DNA from: Paratinospora sagittata
Taxonomy: Eukaryota > Streptophyta > Magnoliopsida > Ranunculales > Menispermaceae
Direction: 5' to 3'
NCBI GenBank assembly: GCA_035771175.1
Contig: CM069608.1
Coordinates: 10,062,019-10,126,018, forward strand
DNA: 64,000 nucleotides
Shown here one piece after another: positions 25,601-37,430 of the stretch. Below the pieces are notes generated by a model that saw only the letters and a list, made by a program, of their open reading frames with translations, was not told the origin of the DNA and did no database searches. Position numbers and translations under genes: made by a program. Positions within the stretch are counted from its first letter, which is position 1; every line of letters starts with the position of its first letter.

Positions 25601-26385
25601 ATTTGGTAGTGCACGAGAATAACTATCCTGAGAGTGAATAGAAATTTGTTGGTAGTTATTTTAAAATAATGAGAGCATTGCCTCTATAATAAAAATGTTA
25701 CATTATCTTCAGATTTTAAGAGGCTGAAGTAATTATTTGAACAGAAAGAAACTGAATACGAGGTAATAAATGTGGCAAGAATTCCCAAAGGATTTGATTT
25801 TATATCGAATTCTTATCTTGGGAAAGGCCAATATGTTGCTGAGACATTTAGCAGGAAACAGGCTAAAACTGGAGTAGTAACTATCAGTTAGCCATAAATG
25901 GAGATTGTTTGTGAGTGAGAGTTACAGTTATGAGTGTACTCTCTCTATTACTCCATGTGTGGATATTTGTGCTCGGATGCATGTTCAGCTAATTGATATT
26001 CATATTCAGAGAGTAAGATTTATGATGAGACGAGTATGATATCAGTATGAAAGATTATGAAATTGATAATATGGATTGTGTTAAATGAAGATGGGATTCA
26101 AATGGTATCTTATGGGTTATGGGTAGATATGATACCATCTGGATGACCATTGATGGACTGATAAGTCTATATATTCTTCCAATGAACACCATAATTCTAT
26201 TGATAGACTGACATTATTGTATATGTGTGAGATAGGGAGATTTGATGGGAGTACTCAGATATTTGTCATGTCGGATTAAGATCCGAAGATTTTGTCGAGA
26301 TCTGATATACGATGCAGACTCGATTTGGTACTCATCTCATTCTCAGTGTGATATTGTATTCTTCGACTGGCTGACAGACTGAGAG
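22631..26385 (+). pseudogene. Decayed gag-pol of the Ty3 element (gag to integrase core)
   Basis: No frame is open for long, but landmarks can be read in order. RNase H lies around 25500-25640 (PEPGSN, DLGCALIQKDRLITCASKYL, VHENNYP). A YHPGKANVVADALSRK-like segment lies near 25812-25860. Integrase pieces at 26090-26385 include DxLTKSAHFIP-like IPMNT, the EIVRFDG segment and an HPQTDGQTER-like end at 26360-26385. Stops and indels occur throughout. The integrase breaks off where another LTR begins at 26386. Confidence 0.7.
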
Positions 26386-27043
26386 TGTGACGCCCCAAAA
26401 ATTATTTCATCTAGCCCATAACCCAATTGCACTTTGCCCAAACTCTATGTGTTGCCTTGATATGGTTGGTGTTTGTTTGATGGTTGTTTAATGTTTGTAT
26501 AGTTGATGCTTGATAATGTATATAAATATGTGTATTATAAATTGTATGTGGGTCATGTTAAATTAAAGTATAATGCATATGTTATTATTTATGCATGGGT
26601 CCATTAAATCATGAATTGATATGGGTTAGGATTGATTGAATAAAAGGATAAATGAGAATGAAAGGTGTATTAAATGGATTGGACATTTAAAATACATGGA
26701 AGCATGAGATTGGTTAAAGTACATGTGGTTGGTACGGGTAGTATGAGACCAACACATGTGAAGGTTGGTGCATGAAAGTGGACAAGTGTCTCATGCCCAC
26801 TTCTCTTCTCCAAGGAAGTGCTAGAATGAGTGGAGGGAATCAAGGAAGTGCTAGAAAGTGAGGTGAGTGGAGAGAAAGGAAAAAAATAAAAGAAAAGAAG
26901 AGAAAGGAAAGAAGAAGAGAAAGAAAGAAGGAGTTGCTTGAGGAAAATCTCTGCAACGTTTTCATCAAAGAGATGGATCTTCGGGATATATGGTTAGATT
27001 GAGCTCAAATTTTGTCAGCAAGTTCCTAGCTTATGGTTCTGCA

Positions 27044-27575
27044 TTCTGAAAGGTGGAGATCTTGATTAGAGGTTTCGTCTAAGAGATCTAACCTCTCAAA
27101 CAAAGCTGGTCGGAAAGTCTGGATTTCTCGCGCCATTTCGTTCAAACTTAGAGATCTCCTCAATCTACCGTTGGATGGATATCAAATTTGGGTATGTCGC
27201 TTACAACTGATATTTCTGGATTCTGAACGGTGGAGATCTTGATTAAAAGTTTCGTCTAAGAGATCTAACCTCTCAAAAAAAGCTGGTCGGAAAGTCTAGA
27301 TTTCTCGTGCTGTTTTGGTGAAACTAATAGATATCCTCAATCTACCGTTGGATGGATATCAAATTTGGGTATATAGTTTAAAATGGATATTTCGGCATTC
27401 TGAATGGTGAAGATTTTTAAAAGTTAAGTATGTTGTGTGATATAATCATCTGAGTTCGAGTATTTGCAGCAGGAAAGGAGAAATTGTCTGATTAGAGACT
27501 TGTTCATCAAAGATACTTATATTTTCGGTCCACCGTTGGATTGGGCTGATAATTGGACAGAAGGTTTGTTTCTTT
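27044..27575 (+). repeat. 177-bp tandem repeat inside the inner LTR
   Basis: The unit beginning ttctgaaaggtggagatctt recurs at 27044, 27221 and 27398 (period 177). The first two copies are nearly identical through gtttcgtctaagagatctaa and the aatctaccgttggatggat end; the third is partial. Confidence 0.85.
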
Positions 27576-28491
27576 ACATACTTCAATTTGTACTTTTGAT
27601 TTTGTGATTACATATTTTTGTTGGTAGATTGATACATCTGAACAGAATATTAAATAAAGAATTGGTAGGGTTGCTTGTATTAGACATAAATTTAGAATAT
27701 GAACTTAGACCTTTCCAAATAGCTTGCATATCAACTATGTTGACCTAGTTGTCATTGTTGATGAACCCATGATGCAAAATCAGTGATATACATGGCTGAA
27801 CATGGTGACCTAGTGTAAATCGGCAATATGGCCTAAGTATGGAAAATTTCATATTTTAAGGCTTTTGATGCTTTTGGCCTAGAATCATTGAATTGATGCA
27901 ACTTATGCTTAATTAAGCATGATGAGGGTTGATTATGCTACTGATTTGGTGGTTGTGACCATATCATGGGTTAGACCTACTTGTGATCAAGTGACCCAAT
28001 TTGGGCATGTTTATGCCTAAGGAATTGAAAATCAATATTTTTGATTAATAGAATGGTTTATGAATGAGAACTATGCATTAGAGGCCTAAGTCATGTGATT
28101 TGAGTTGAATGATGGGATTAGATGGGATTTAGGCCTATTGTCTATATGTGGGCTGATTTAGGGTTGATGTGTAATATCTACGTGATTGAGCATAAAAATT
28201 GATGTATGGTAGGATCTTGATGTATGTTTCAGGATCTTGATTGGGTTGATTAGGTTTGGTGGTCGTGTGTGGTTAAATACTCTCGCGAGGCTTGGTTGTG
28301 AGTAGACTTCATTTATGATTATATCTTTTATGTCATCATATCACTTATATATATTGTATGTTGAAAGCATGAATGTGTTCTAATGTTTTGAATGATGCAT
28401 TGATTTGAGAAAACCTTATGACTTTGGTTGGACCCATCTATCTGGCTAATAGGGGGACTTAACCTTGTCATAGGAGGGTTTTAAAAAGGAA

Positions 28492-28599
28492 ATGATTGGG
28501 GTCAACGGTACGGTGAAATAGACGTGCACTAGTAACCCCAAATAAACATGATTGGGGTCAACGGTACGGTGAAATGGACGTGCACTAGTAACCCCAATG
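28492..28599 (+). repeat. 56-bp direct tandem duplication
   Basis: The block atgattggggtcaacggtac ... agtaaccccaa occurs at 28492 and again at 28548 with one substitution visible (aaatag versus aaatgg). It is a recent tandem duplication inside the inner LTR. Confidence 0.9.
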
Positions 28600-29514
28600 C
28601 ATGTGGAATGTGGATCCAAATTGATAAGCTTTTACTTGCATCGAACTTATTATAAATGCTTGATATCTATATGTTATGAGCTTTTAATCATGCTACACAT
28701 TGACATGCATACATGATATTTATTGATGAGTATTGATAGCATATTTGAATTCTATTCACTGGCACCGTTGGCTCACTCTCATTTTCCTCTTTCAGGTCCT
28801 TCTGTCCTGAATAAGGGCAAAGGAGTAGTCATATCTTGAGGGCCTTGCCTGCGAAAGAATCCAAGACCTCGATGTGAGTTGAAAGACATTTTGATTGAAC
28901 TGTGTTTTAAATTATGTAATTATAACACTTACTACATTGTAGTATGGGTGAGTTGAGACTTGTTAGATAGACCATGTGGGCATATGACGATTTTTATTTG
29001 TACCCACAATTTTGGACTTTATGTGTATGTCAGTATTGATGGATTGTAGGGATTATGACGGTTTTATTTATGGTTCATTTTTATGGAGTATCTCTTGTCT
29101 TGGATGATTAATACGGTTAGTAGTTTTGTTTAGAACCTTTTTATATTATGTCGTTGTTTGGGATAAGGCTCGTAGGGTCTCAACCACCTCATGGAGGTTG
29201 AGAAGTGGTTGGAGATGCTTACGCCGGGCGTCCCGCCCTGAAATTCCGCACACCATTCCTTGCGGGGTTGGTGGCCCGGGGTGACTTTGATGCTTGCGAG
29301 CATGATCGGGTCTGGTATACTTGAATTTTGGTGGAAGTTGGAAGGATTATTTTATTTGTGTAAACTTGTGTGTATAAATAGCTATTATAATAACATAATG
29401 ATGACACTCTAAAGGTTTTATAGTAAGCCTTATAGATCTCCAACTTGTTGATGTGAAAGTATGGAGTTATTGTTATTGGTGCCACAGGATATTATTAAAT
29501 ACACAAGGTTGGTA

Positions 29515-29916
29515 TATATGCCTTGAAATGTATTGTGGCCGACTCAGTTTTGCTAAGGGTCTTACCACAGAAAGGCCAAATGAGATTTGAGATAAAAGAA
29601 AAGCGTGCACCGCAATCTGTTGGACCATTTGAGATTTTAAGAGGGTAGGTCCATTGGCTTACCAATTTGCTCTACTGTCACATTTGATAGGTGTCCGTAA
29701 TTTTTTTATATATATTGAGGTTAAGGAAATATCATTCGGATTTCATATATGTTATGAATATAACTCAACTCGAAGTTGGGGAGGATACCATGTATCAAGA
29801 AGAGCAAACATGGAAGCGAAAATATAAAATGCGGGAACAGTTTTCTGGAATTGAAACTTGAGGAATAGTACTTGATTATAAATTTCGAGGACGAAATTCC
29901 TTAAGTTGAGGAGATT
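29515..29916 (+). pseudogene. Ty3 integrase C-terminus, chromodomain remnant and polypurine tract
   Basis: Pieces read VLPQKGQMRFEIKEKR-P-SVGPFEILR and GPLAYQFALL, the conserved chromovirus integrase C-terminus. Near 29790-29850 an EEQTWKRKYKMREQFSGI-like segment matches the end of a Tekay-type chromodomain. Then tttcgaggacgaaattcctt and gttgaggagat (polypurine tract) lead into the 3' LTR at 29917. Frameshifts are present. Confidence 0.75.
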
Positions 29917-32580
29917 GTAACACCCCGTAGTTTTAATTAAATACATACGTTGAATTACGCGTATATCGAGATGTATAATACACACATTTTATACGTATGA
30001 GCCAAATATACACGTGTATGATTAGTAAATAAAGAAAAATATAAAATGAAGATGATACATATGAGATCATCTAATATGGATGCTTACAATTAAAAAATGG
30101 AGTTGAATTAAATTGAGTAATTTATGGGGTTGGTTAATTAAATATGTGGATTGGAGTATGATTATTAAATGAATTATACAAATGAGATGAGTTGAATTTA
30201 ATAAAATTTGATGGGGTGAGTTAGTTAACTATTGAGCACGAGGAGCATGGGATAAAAAAATAATAAATATATAAATATCCCTATACTATCTATCTCCAAC
30301 GTGTTACAAAAAAAATAAAAAATAAAATAAAATAAATAAAATAAGAAGAGAAGGAATGTGCAGCAGAGAGAATGAAAAGAACGACGGAGAAGAAAGAAAG
30401 AAGAACGAAGGGAGAACGCGGGATTCGCGCGAAATCGGGACCTGCGGTAAGTGATTTTCACTCTATTTCTTCGTGAAATTAATATCTAAGCTAGATGTAA
30501 CGATTCTAGCGGAGTAATTTGAGCTATTGGAGCCGTTTTACGGCGTTTTCAAAAATTGGAGTTTTGACCCAATGTGAATGAAAATCAGCTAGGAAGGTTG
30601 GAAAACACTTCCTAGGCGGTAGGAACCTTAAATATATGGTTAGATTGAATTTATGTGTTCATTTGGAGGTTTTATAGCCGTTGGAAGTTTGTTCGAATTT
30701 AGAGTTTCGATTGGAGACCATTTGAATCATTTAAAACCCGATGAAACTCTGGTTTAAGGCTATAGAATGGTAGAATGAACTGTTGCGAGTCCATCGATGC
30801 TAAGTTCATGATTTTTGGAGATCGTTTGACAATTTTAGTAAAAACTTACATGTTTCCAATGAATAGTGACGATGTGAATAATACTATGATCATATCCGGT
30901 GAATAAAATGGAATTAGAATCCAATGAAACTCCGGTTTGAGATCATAGAATCGTAGAGAACTGAATTCCGGACGTTTCGATGTTAAGATCATGATTTTTG
31001 GATATGATTTGATATTTTTAGTAACTAAATATATGGTTTTGGTGAATAAAATTCACTGTCGTGACTTCGCGAACGTGTAAAACCTCAATAAAATACCTGT
31101 TGAAGGTAGTAGAATGATAGAATGAGTGATTTTACACGTGTCGATGTGAACAGAATAATTTTAGGAATGTTCTAGATTTTTAATAAAATTGATATGTGTT
31201 ACAGTAGAAAAATAAACTGAGAATTAGTGAAAATATGAAATGGGAAATCTATTTTCACTGTTCTTTCTTGTGGAAATATCTAGATTGACCACAGAAACGA
31301 GATAGTAGTTTCTTCAACTGCTTATGAGTCCTAAATGGAGTTGGAATCTAAATTCACAGATATAATATTTTTCAGGTGAATCTTTATTTAAAGTGAGTTG
31401 AGAAATTAAATATATAAATAGATATGAATAAATGAAATTGAATTATGGAGTGGTTGTGACAGGTTGAGTGAGTTGGATTTAAATTGGAGCTGGACTCGAA
31501 AGCGACGATGATTGGGTTTAAGTTGGAAAGGGTTGTACTGTGAGTATATTTTCTTGATTTTGGTTCTTGTATGACATTTTAAATATATGAAATATTTGAA
31601 TGTAAATATACTATGCATAACTTGTTGCATTGTGTTTTAATTTGCATTCATAAATGATTTCTTTTGAGCATTGGAGCATGTGAGACTTGCAAAGGCAAGT
31701 TGGTGTCATTTCGTTAGGAATTAGACCCGGATGAGTGTTATGCGTAACCTCATTGTCAGTAGGCCTGTCCTAACAAGGATTGGAGATACTTGAAATGACT
31801 GTGAATTGGGTAATGAGAGACTGTGGCTACCTTGTAACAGTAATACAAGGGTTTGACCCGCTCTCTTGCCTTGAAGGAGAGAGATTATGGATTTTGTGGA
31901 AAAAAAGAATGCATTGTTTTCTTGAAAACCCATGAAATTTATGTTGTCATGTATGATATATTCGTTGAATGATGCATGTGTTTAATATTTGTTTGAAATG
32001 ATTTTAAATGCCATATTTTCCTAAATGCATATAATTGTCATATCAAGAAATATATTCACGGAGCTGTTGATTGCTCACTCCATTTCCTCCATTATTTCAG
32101 GTATTGAGTCGAAGGAAAAAGGAAAAATCCGTGAGTGATAATCAAGTGAGCCTTCGTCTGGTATGTATATGTATGCATTGGAGGATATGAGTTTTATTTT
32201 TGTTATTTTGATATGTAGAATTATCACATGCTATATATATGACATCACCTAGATGGGTTGTGGGGTAATGTTATACTATGCTTGTGATGATGAAATGAGA
32301 TGATCAGATATATTGATCAGGTGAGGATTTGATGTGTGAATGAATGGAATGAATGGAATGATTATATATATTTGATTTGATTTGATTTTTGGTATATCAG
32401 GAAAAAAAATGTGAATTGTCCATTTTATGGGGAGGTGCTGTCAAAATTTCTGTAAATTTTGAGAATGATTGTGAATGTCCGTTAAGGTTGACAGTGTATT
32501 ATATATTGTATGTGAGTATGTATAGTTTATAGTACACTGTGCCGGTCATGACGTCAGCCTACGTCCGAGGCATTGTGACA
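29917..32580 (+). repeat. 3' LTR of the Ty3 element
   Basis: It is 2664 bp with the same TG...CA ends as 19960-22614. It tends to keep CpG where the 5' LTR has TpG or CpA, as expected from methylated-cytosine decay. It is followed directly by the target duplication taaag. Confidence 0.9.
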
Positions 32581-34366
32581 TAAAGAAACACTCGCAATTG
32601 ATTGACTAGACTTAGCGAATCCAAATTCAACTAAGACTAGACACTTCAACCTCAATTAACACAATTGAGGATAATTGGATCAATCACAAACCCTGCATAT
32701 ACATAGGTTTATTCATCATTAAAATCAGTCCAATTACATGCCTATTAACCATGATTAAACCCTAATTCAATAGCCAATTTTAGACTCTAAAATAGTTGCA
32801 CCTATGAGCTAACCCATGTAAATCAATTAAACCATTTTATATCTAATTAAACTTATTTGACCCAAAAAAATGCATAAGGTTGATTCCCATGATCCAACCT
32901 TCATAATACAATGCATTCAATCATAATTTGGGTCAATTAGACTAATCCTCATGTCAATTTAATTAATTGACTTAGCCTAGGCCAAAAGCCCCAAATTTAG
33001 GCAAAGTCTCAAATCATGGCCTTAGCCAAATTTGCACTGCACCTAAGTTTTCTAACATGCAAAACAGTATTTTAAACCATCATTCATCCACAATGACCCA
33101 TTTAATCAACATAGTTGACATGCATTTGAAATGGAAAGCTACAGGTCACATTTCTAGAGTTAGGGTCAAATATATGGCTTCACATTTAAACACTTTTAAT
33201 AATGGAATTAGAAACATTAATTACACTCCTAATTTAATATATTGTTTGGATGTAACAAACTGTCAAACGAAATATCTAATAACTAAATTAACCGTTTAGA
33301 TTCAAGAATATTAAGAGACAAACTTTCTGTCCAAAATTGAGCTAAATCCAACGACAGATTAAAGAGATATGCATATTTGATTAAGACAGTTCTAATTGGA
33401 CGGTTTATCCCTTCCTGCTGAAAATACTTGAACTCAGACAATTATATCTCACTAAATGCTCAACCAGTCAACATCTTAACCGTTCATAATCCAAAACGTT
33501 TAGTTTTGAACCATCTGCTGAAGTGTCACATCCATCCAACAGTAGATTTAGGAGATCTAGCTGTTTGATCTAAACTGTGCAAGAAATCCAGATTTTCCGA
33601 CCAGTTGTATTGGGACGGTTATAACTCTTATCATCCTACTCCGATCATGATCTCCACCAATCATAATGGATAGATATCAATTATGAACAAGCTGACCAAT
33701 TTTAAGCTTGATCCAACCATGAATCAAAGAGATCTAGTCTCTGATGCTAAATGCTGCAAGGAAGCTTTATTCTCTCCTTCCTCTCCTTTTTTTTTTTCCT
33801 TTCTCTCAACCTTACTCTCTCAAAAACGTCCCCAAAGAAGAAAATGAGCATTGAGGCACATGTTACATCCACATATACCCATTTTGCCAAGTGTTAATCA
33901 TGCTCCAACACCATGCCAAGTGTTTGCTCAAGGGCTCATTTGTTAGTCGCATGGCCTTTACTCAATCACAACCTCACATGTAAGTTGTTAACCAATCCAC
34001 TAATTTCGTTATTTTTTCATTTATTTAATCAGTAGATGCCCATTTCAAATCATGATCCAATTAGCCCCATTATACAATTAATAACACATACATTAATATT
34101 AATATGTCATTATTAATACATTACTTTTAGTGATGTGTATTATTATCACTATCAATGTCATTAGCACATAAATGATAATATTAATAATGATAATTCTCTA
34201 AAATAGCATGCATTTGTCACATCATCATCTAAGTAATAAATAACAATCATACATTATATATATATGATCAAAATACAAGTATAATACACCTTAAATATTT
34301 ATACAAGCATCTAGAGTTGGACAATCTACGTCATTGTGACGTCATTTGTGAATGTGGGTCGTTACA

Positions 34367-34825
34367 CACCGGGAGTTCGATGCAGGGTACAGACGCCTAG
34401 GACAGCTAGGGGGCACTTATTGGGATGTGTCGGAAGTTGTTGAAAAAAAAATCCCCCCGAATAGCACATGGTGGCCTTAAATAGCTCAAGTTCTATATAA
34501 AAGCTTCATATACTGTTAAAATCTGGTGAAGGGGGTTCGGTGCGGGGTACGGGTGCCTAAGACAGCTGGGGGCACTTGTTGGGACGTGTTCGGAGTTGTT
34601 GGAAAAAAAAATCCCGCCGGATAGCCCGTGGTGGCCTTAAACAGCTCAAGTTTTATATAAAAGCTTCATATATTGTTAAAACCTGTTTGGGGGGGGAGTA
34701 AAAAAATTCATTGGGAGTTCGGTGCGAGGTACACGTGACTAGGACAGTTGGGGGGCACTTGTTGGGGCATGTCCGGAGTTGTTGAAAAAAAAATCCCGCC
34801 GGATAGCCTGTGGTGGCCATCGGCA
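34367..34825. repeat. Right subterminal array of the foldback element
   Basis: Three further units in the gatagcccgtggtggcc orientation (ends near 34480, 34640 and 34820) follow directly from the interrupted unit at 18948. They share gggcacttattgggac/gtgtt, gttgttgaaaaaaa and tatataaaagcttcatatac segments. Spacing is about 160-180 bp. Confidence 0.8.
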
Positions 34826-35107
34826 TAAGGAAATTGTTTTAGTTTTTATTTAATTTGATTTAGGCTCTTTTTTTTTTATTTTTTTAAAGAACCCATGAAT
34901 GGGCGGCATGAGTGTAATATTTTTTTTAACCTATGTTGTCTCTTCAATAAGCGACACGGGCTTGAGATTTTGGATATACTATGTTTGGATGCCTTTTTGT
35001 GGATATAAAAATATAATCATGCCTATAAATGGCAAAAATCCCGTTATTAAGTATCGACCCGTTCAAACTCGGATCTGTTTTGAAACCCAACACTACTTAC
35101 TCCTCTA

Positions 35108-36253
35108 TTTTCAAATAAGGAAAATTCTAGATATACCTTAATAACCTACTATATTTACTCATTTGCTAAATTTACCCCATCCTATTATTTTTATCCACCA
35201 TTTTTTTTAAACACTTAAACTACCCTCACCCCCTACACTCTCCCTCCCTCCCAATGTCTTCTTCTCCTCAAAACCCTAACCCTACTCCAAAATCACCTTC
35301 TCGTCCCACCCTCTTCTTCCTCTCTTCAAAAATTAAACCTCTAGCGTCATATCTTCTTTGTCTTCAAAAGATTTGAACATATATTGATTTGATAAGAAAT
35401 GCATATTCTGAAATGTTTTTTAGTTTTCATGCCCTTTATATGTTTTAATGGTGTATTTTTAGAAAGAAAAAAAATTGTTGAAAGCTCGCAAATGGGGCGA
35501 GATCTCGATGATAGGTTAGACCAAACAAGGCCGAACCAAGTGAATCGGTTCAGCCAGACAAGGCCAAACCAAAGACCCAGCCAAACCACTTTTTTTTTGC
35601 TTTTTTTTGGGGGTTTTCCTATTCCATTCTCAATTTCAAAACATTTTTAGATACGTTTATGTTTGTTTCGGACTTTTCAACCTAATTTGAGTGATGGGCT
35701 ACTGTTCTCCACCCATTCCCATCATTTGGTGTACTTCCAAGTTAGCTAAATGATAGGAAAAATAGGAAAACGATACCCTACCAACCAAATTGGGTTGAAA
35801 ATAACTAAAAAGATTTTCAAGTTAATTGTAGAGTAGGAAAACCCTGAAAAAAAAAGCAAAAAAAAGAGAGGTTTGGCCAGACATAGGTTCGGTCGGACCC
35901 GGCCGAATCAAACACATAGGTTTGGCCACACAAGGCCAAACCAAAGCTTTTAGTTCGACCATGAGGGCCAAACAGGTACACGATTTTTTGAAAAAGAAAA
36001 AAACATTGAAATAAATTAAAAACTTACCTTTGATTGATGTACATCGTCACCCAATCTTGATTCTTGTGCCATAATGCTACAAAAATGTGTAAAGTAGAAA
36101 GGAGATTGAAGATGGAAGAAGATGAAGAAGATAATGGTGGTGGATAAGTTTAGTAGATAGGTAGTAGAGAAATAGTAAAACATTTGAAAGTAATGTCATT
36201 TTGGTCAAATAACATGAGGCTAATTTAGGAAATTATTTTTTTAGTTGAGGGTT
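35108..36253. mobile_element. Inverted-repeat element A with ggttcggcc/ggccgaacc motifs
   Basis: The left arm near 35560-35640 (aaaccactttttttttgctt ... gggttttcctattc) is mirrored by 35830-35880 (gtaggaaaaccctg ... aagcaaaaaaaagagaggttt). Inside each arm lie short copies of ccaaacaaggccgaacc-type words. The left terminus attctagatatacc is shared with element B. On the minus strand near 36072-36028 a short frame MAQESRLGDDVHQSK ends at a consensus gtaagt donor and may be a captured exon. Exact ends and target duplication are unclear. Confidence 0.45.
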
Positions 36254-37226
36254 CTAGATATACCCCATTAAAAATCTATCTTTACCCACCTACTAACTTT
36301 ACCCCACCTAAAATCATACTACTTTCTTTACCCACCAAAAAATCTAAAAATAACCCAAAATACCCTTCTCTCCAAACTCTCCCACCATTTCATCTTCTTC
36401 CCTGAAACTCTTAAATTCTAACTGTCACCACTGTTCTTCTTCTCTAAAAATGACCCAAAGCATCTATGCCACCACCACTTTATTTTTTCATCTCCAAAAA
36501 TCTCAAACTGCCCTAACTTCAACCACCCATCATCTTCCACTTCCCGACCGAACTTATGTCTTCAGTTCGGTAGGACAAGGCCGAATCGAAGACATGTTCA
36601 ATAGGACCCAACCGAACCTACTGCCTTAGGTTCTGTCATGTCTACCGAACCAAAGATAAGAGTTCGGTAGGGTCCTACCGAACTTAGTGTTTTCAGTGTT
36701 TTTTTAGGGATATGTGATTTAAGTTTCTTTTTATGGCTCTACAAGATCTATGGACCTATTTTGTGGCGTTTATGACCTTGAAAACTTTGATTTAACACCT
36801 CTCAAACTAGAAGAATTGAGATTTTGAATGCCTTCGAATGAGTTTCTACTACACTAGAAGCCAACTAAATAGGGTTTAAAACACTTAAAAATCCTTTAGA
36901 AAGGATTTTAACCCTTTCAAAATGATTCTTAAAAGGTTTCACGGAGTATTTGGAAGGACAAAAATGTGAGGAGAAAGGGAAGATGGGAATGAAAGAAGGG
37001 GTTGGGGTTAGGGTTTAGGGAAGAAGATGAACATGAAAAAATGGTGGTGGGGAGGTGAGGTTAGTAAATGATTTGAAGTTAAATGAAAATGAAAATAAAA
37101 ATAATATAAGGGCATTTTGGACAAATCTTCAAAGGGTATTGTGAGAATTAATTTGATTTTTTCTAGAGGGTAATGATAATGTTTGGTGGGTACAAATAGA
37201 AGCTCCTTTTTAATTTTGTAGGGTAC
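36254..37226. mobile_element. Inverted-repeat element B, relative of element A
   Basis: It begins ggttctagatataccccatt, followed by tttacccacctacta and a series of taccc words. The right end (37140-37226), read in reverse, gives taccctacaaaatta ... tgtacccaccaaac ... taccctctagaa, so the ends form a long imperfect inverted repeat. The centre (36540-36700) has ttcggtagg and cctaccgaa copies in both orientations. No transposase is seen. Confidence 0.45.
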
Positions 37227-37430
37227 GGATAGTGGTTGAATGAGGTTCAAATTGCAAGCCCTCTTTCAAATATTATAACTATTTTATAAATTAAAATTTT
37301 AACTTTTGATGGGTATTCCTATAATTACATGTTAAAACTACCCAATCCTATTATGATAATCTTTAAAAAACTAACTTCTCCTTACCCAAATTCTTCCAAA
37401 CAGTTGCCAATGAGATCCCCATATCATTCT

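Larger units (their letters stand above)
26386..29489 (+). mobile_element. Solo-LTR-like insertion inside the Ty3 integrase (right end uncertain)
   Basis: It starts tgtgacgccccaaaaatt immediately after the HPQTDGQTER-like integrase segment. The Ty3 coding sequence resumes around 29515, so about 3.1 kb is foreign. It shares words such as aatctaccgttggatgg and gctggtcggaaagtctgg with the minus-strand solo LTR, so it is a relative. No primer-binding site is present. I cannot find the matching target duplication (left flank gagag), and part of the integrase seems lost, so the right end near 29489 is only approximate. Confidence 0.5.
19960..32580 (+). mobile_element. Ty3/gypsy LTR retrotransposon, Tekay/Del-like chromovirus, 12.6 kb
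   Basis: Two direct repeats of about 2.66 kb (19960-22614 and 29917-32580) begin tgtaacaccccg and end gtgaca. The pentamer taaag flanks the element (19955-19959 and 32581-32585). A tRNA-Met primer-binding site follows the first LTR, and the chromovirus 3' signature tttcgaggacgaaattcctt plus a purine tract precede the second. RNase H, integrase and chromodomain remnants occur in order inside. No long ORF survives, and a further LTR interrupts the integrase. Confidence 0.9.
18949..34366 (-). mobile_element. Solo LTR (about 2.79 kb) in the minus orientation, split by a nested Ty3 element
   Basis: On the minus strand the sequence starts tgtaacgacccac (34366) and, after skipping 32580-19960, ends gggtggtaaca (18949): TG...CA ends. 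The pentamer caccg flanks it at 18944-18948 and 34367-34371. The interior carries a gcttgttgtagcttacacct motif and an aggcatggtacctgtcttag segment of the kind I associate with Tekay/Del LTRs. With no internal coding sequence or primer-binding site, it is a solo LTR left by LTR-LTR recombination. Confidence 0.75.
17755..35041. mobile_element. Foldback/Mutator-like element expanded by nested insertions
   Basis: The outer ends match as imperfect inverted repeats: 17755 onward (gatttttttcatttaaaggc) against the reverse complement of 35041 backward (ggatttttgccatttatagg), continuing through tctcaagcccatg/catgggc-type sequence and tattacactcatg. The 9-mer cgttattaa flanks both sides (17746-17754 and 35042-35050), the duplication size of Mutator-like elements. 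Subterminal arrays of a roughly 180-bp unit point toward each other. Without the insert at 18949-34366 the element would be about 1.87 kb. No transposase is visible. It lies just upstream of the TL20.3 gene. Confidence 0.75.
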
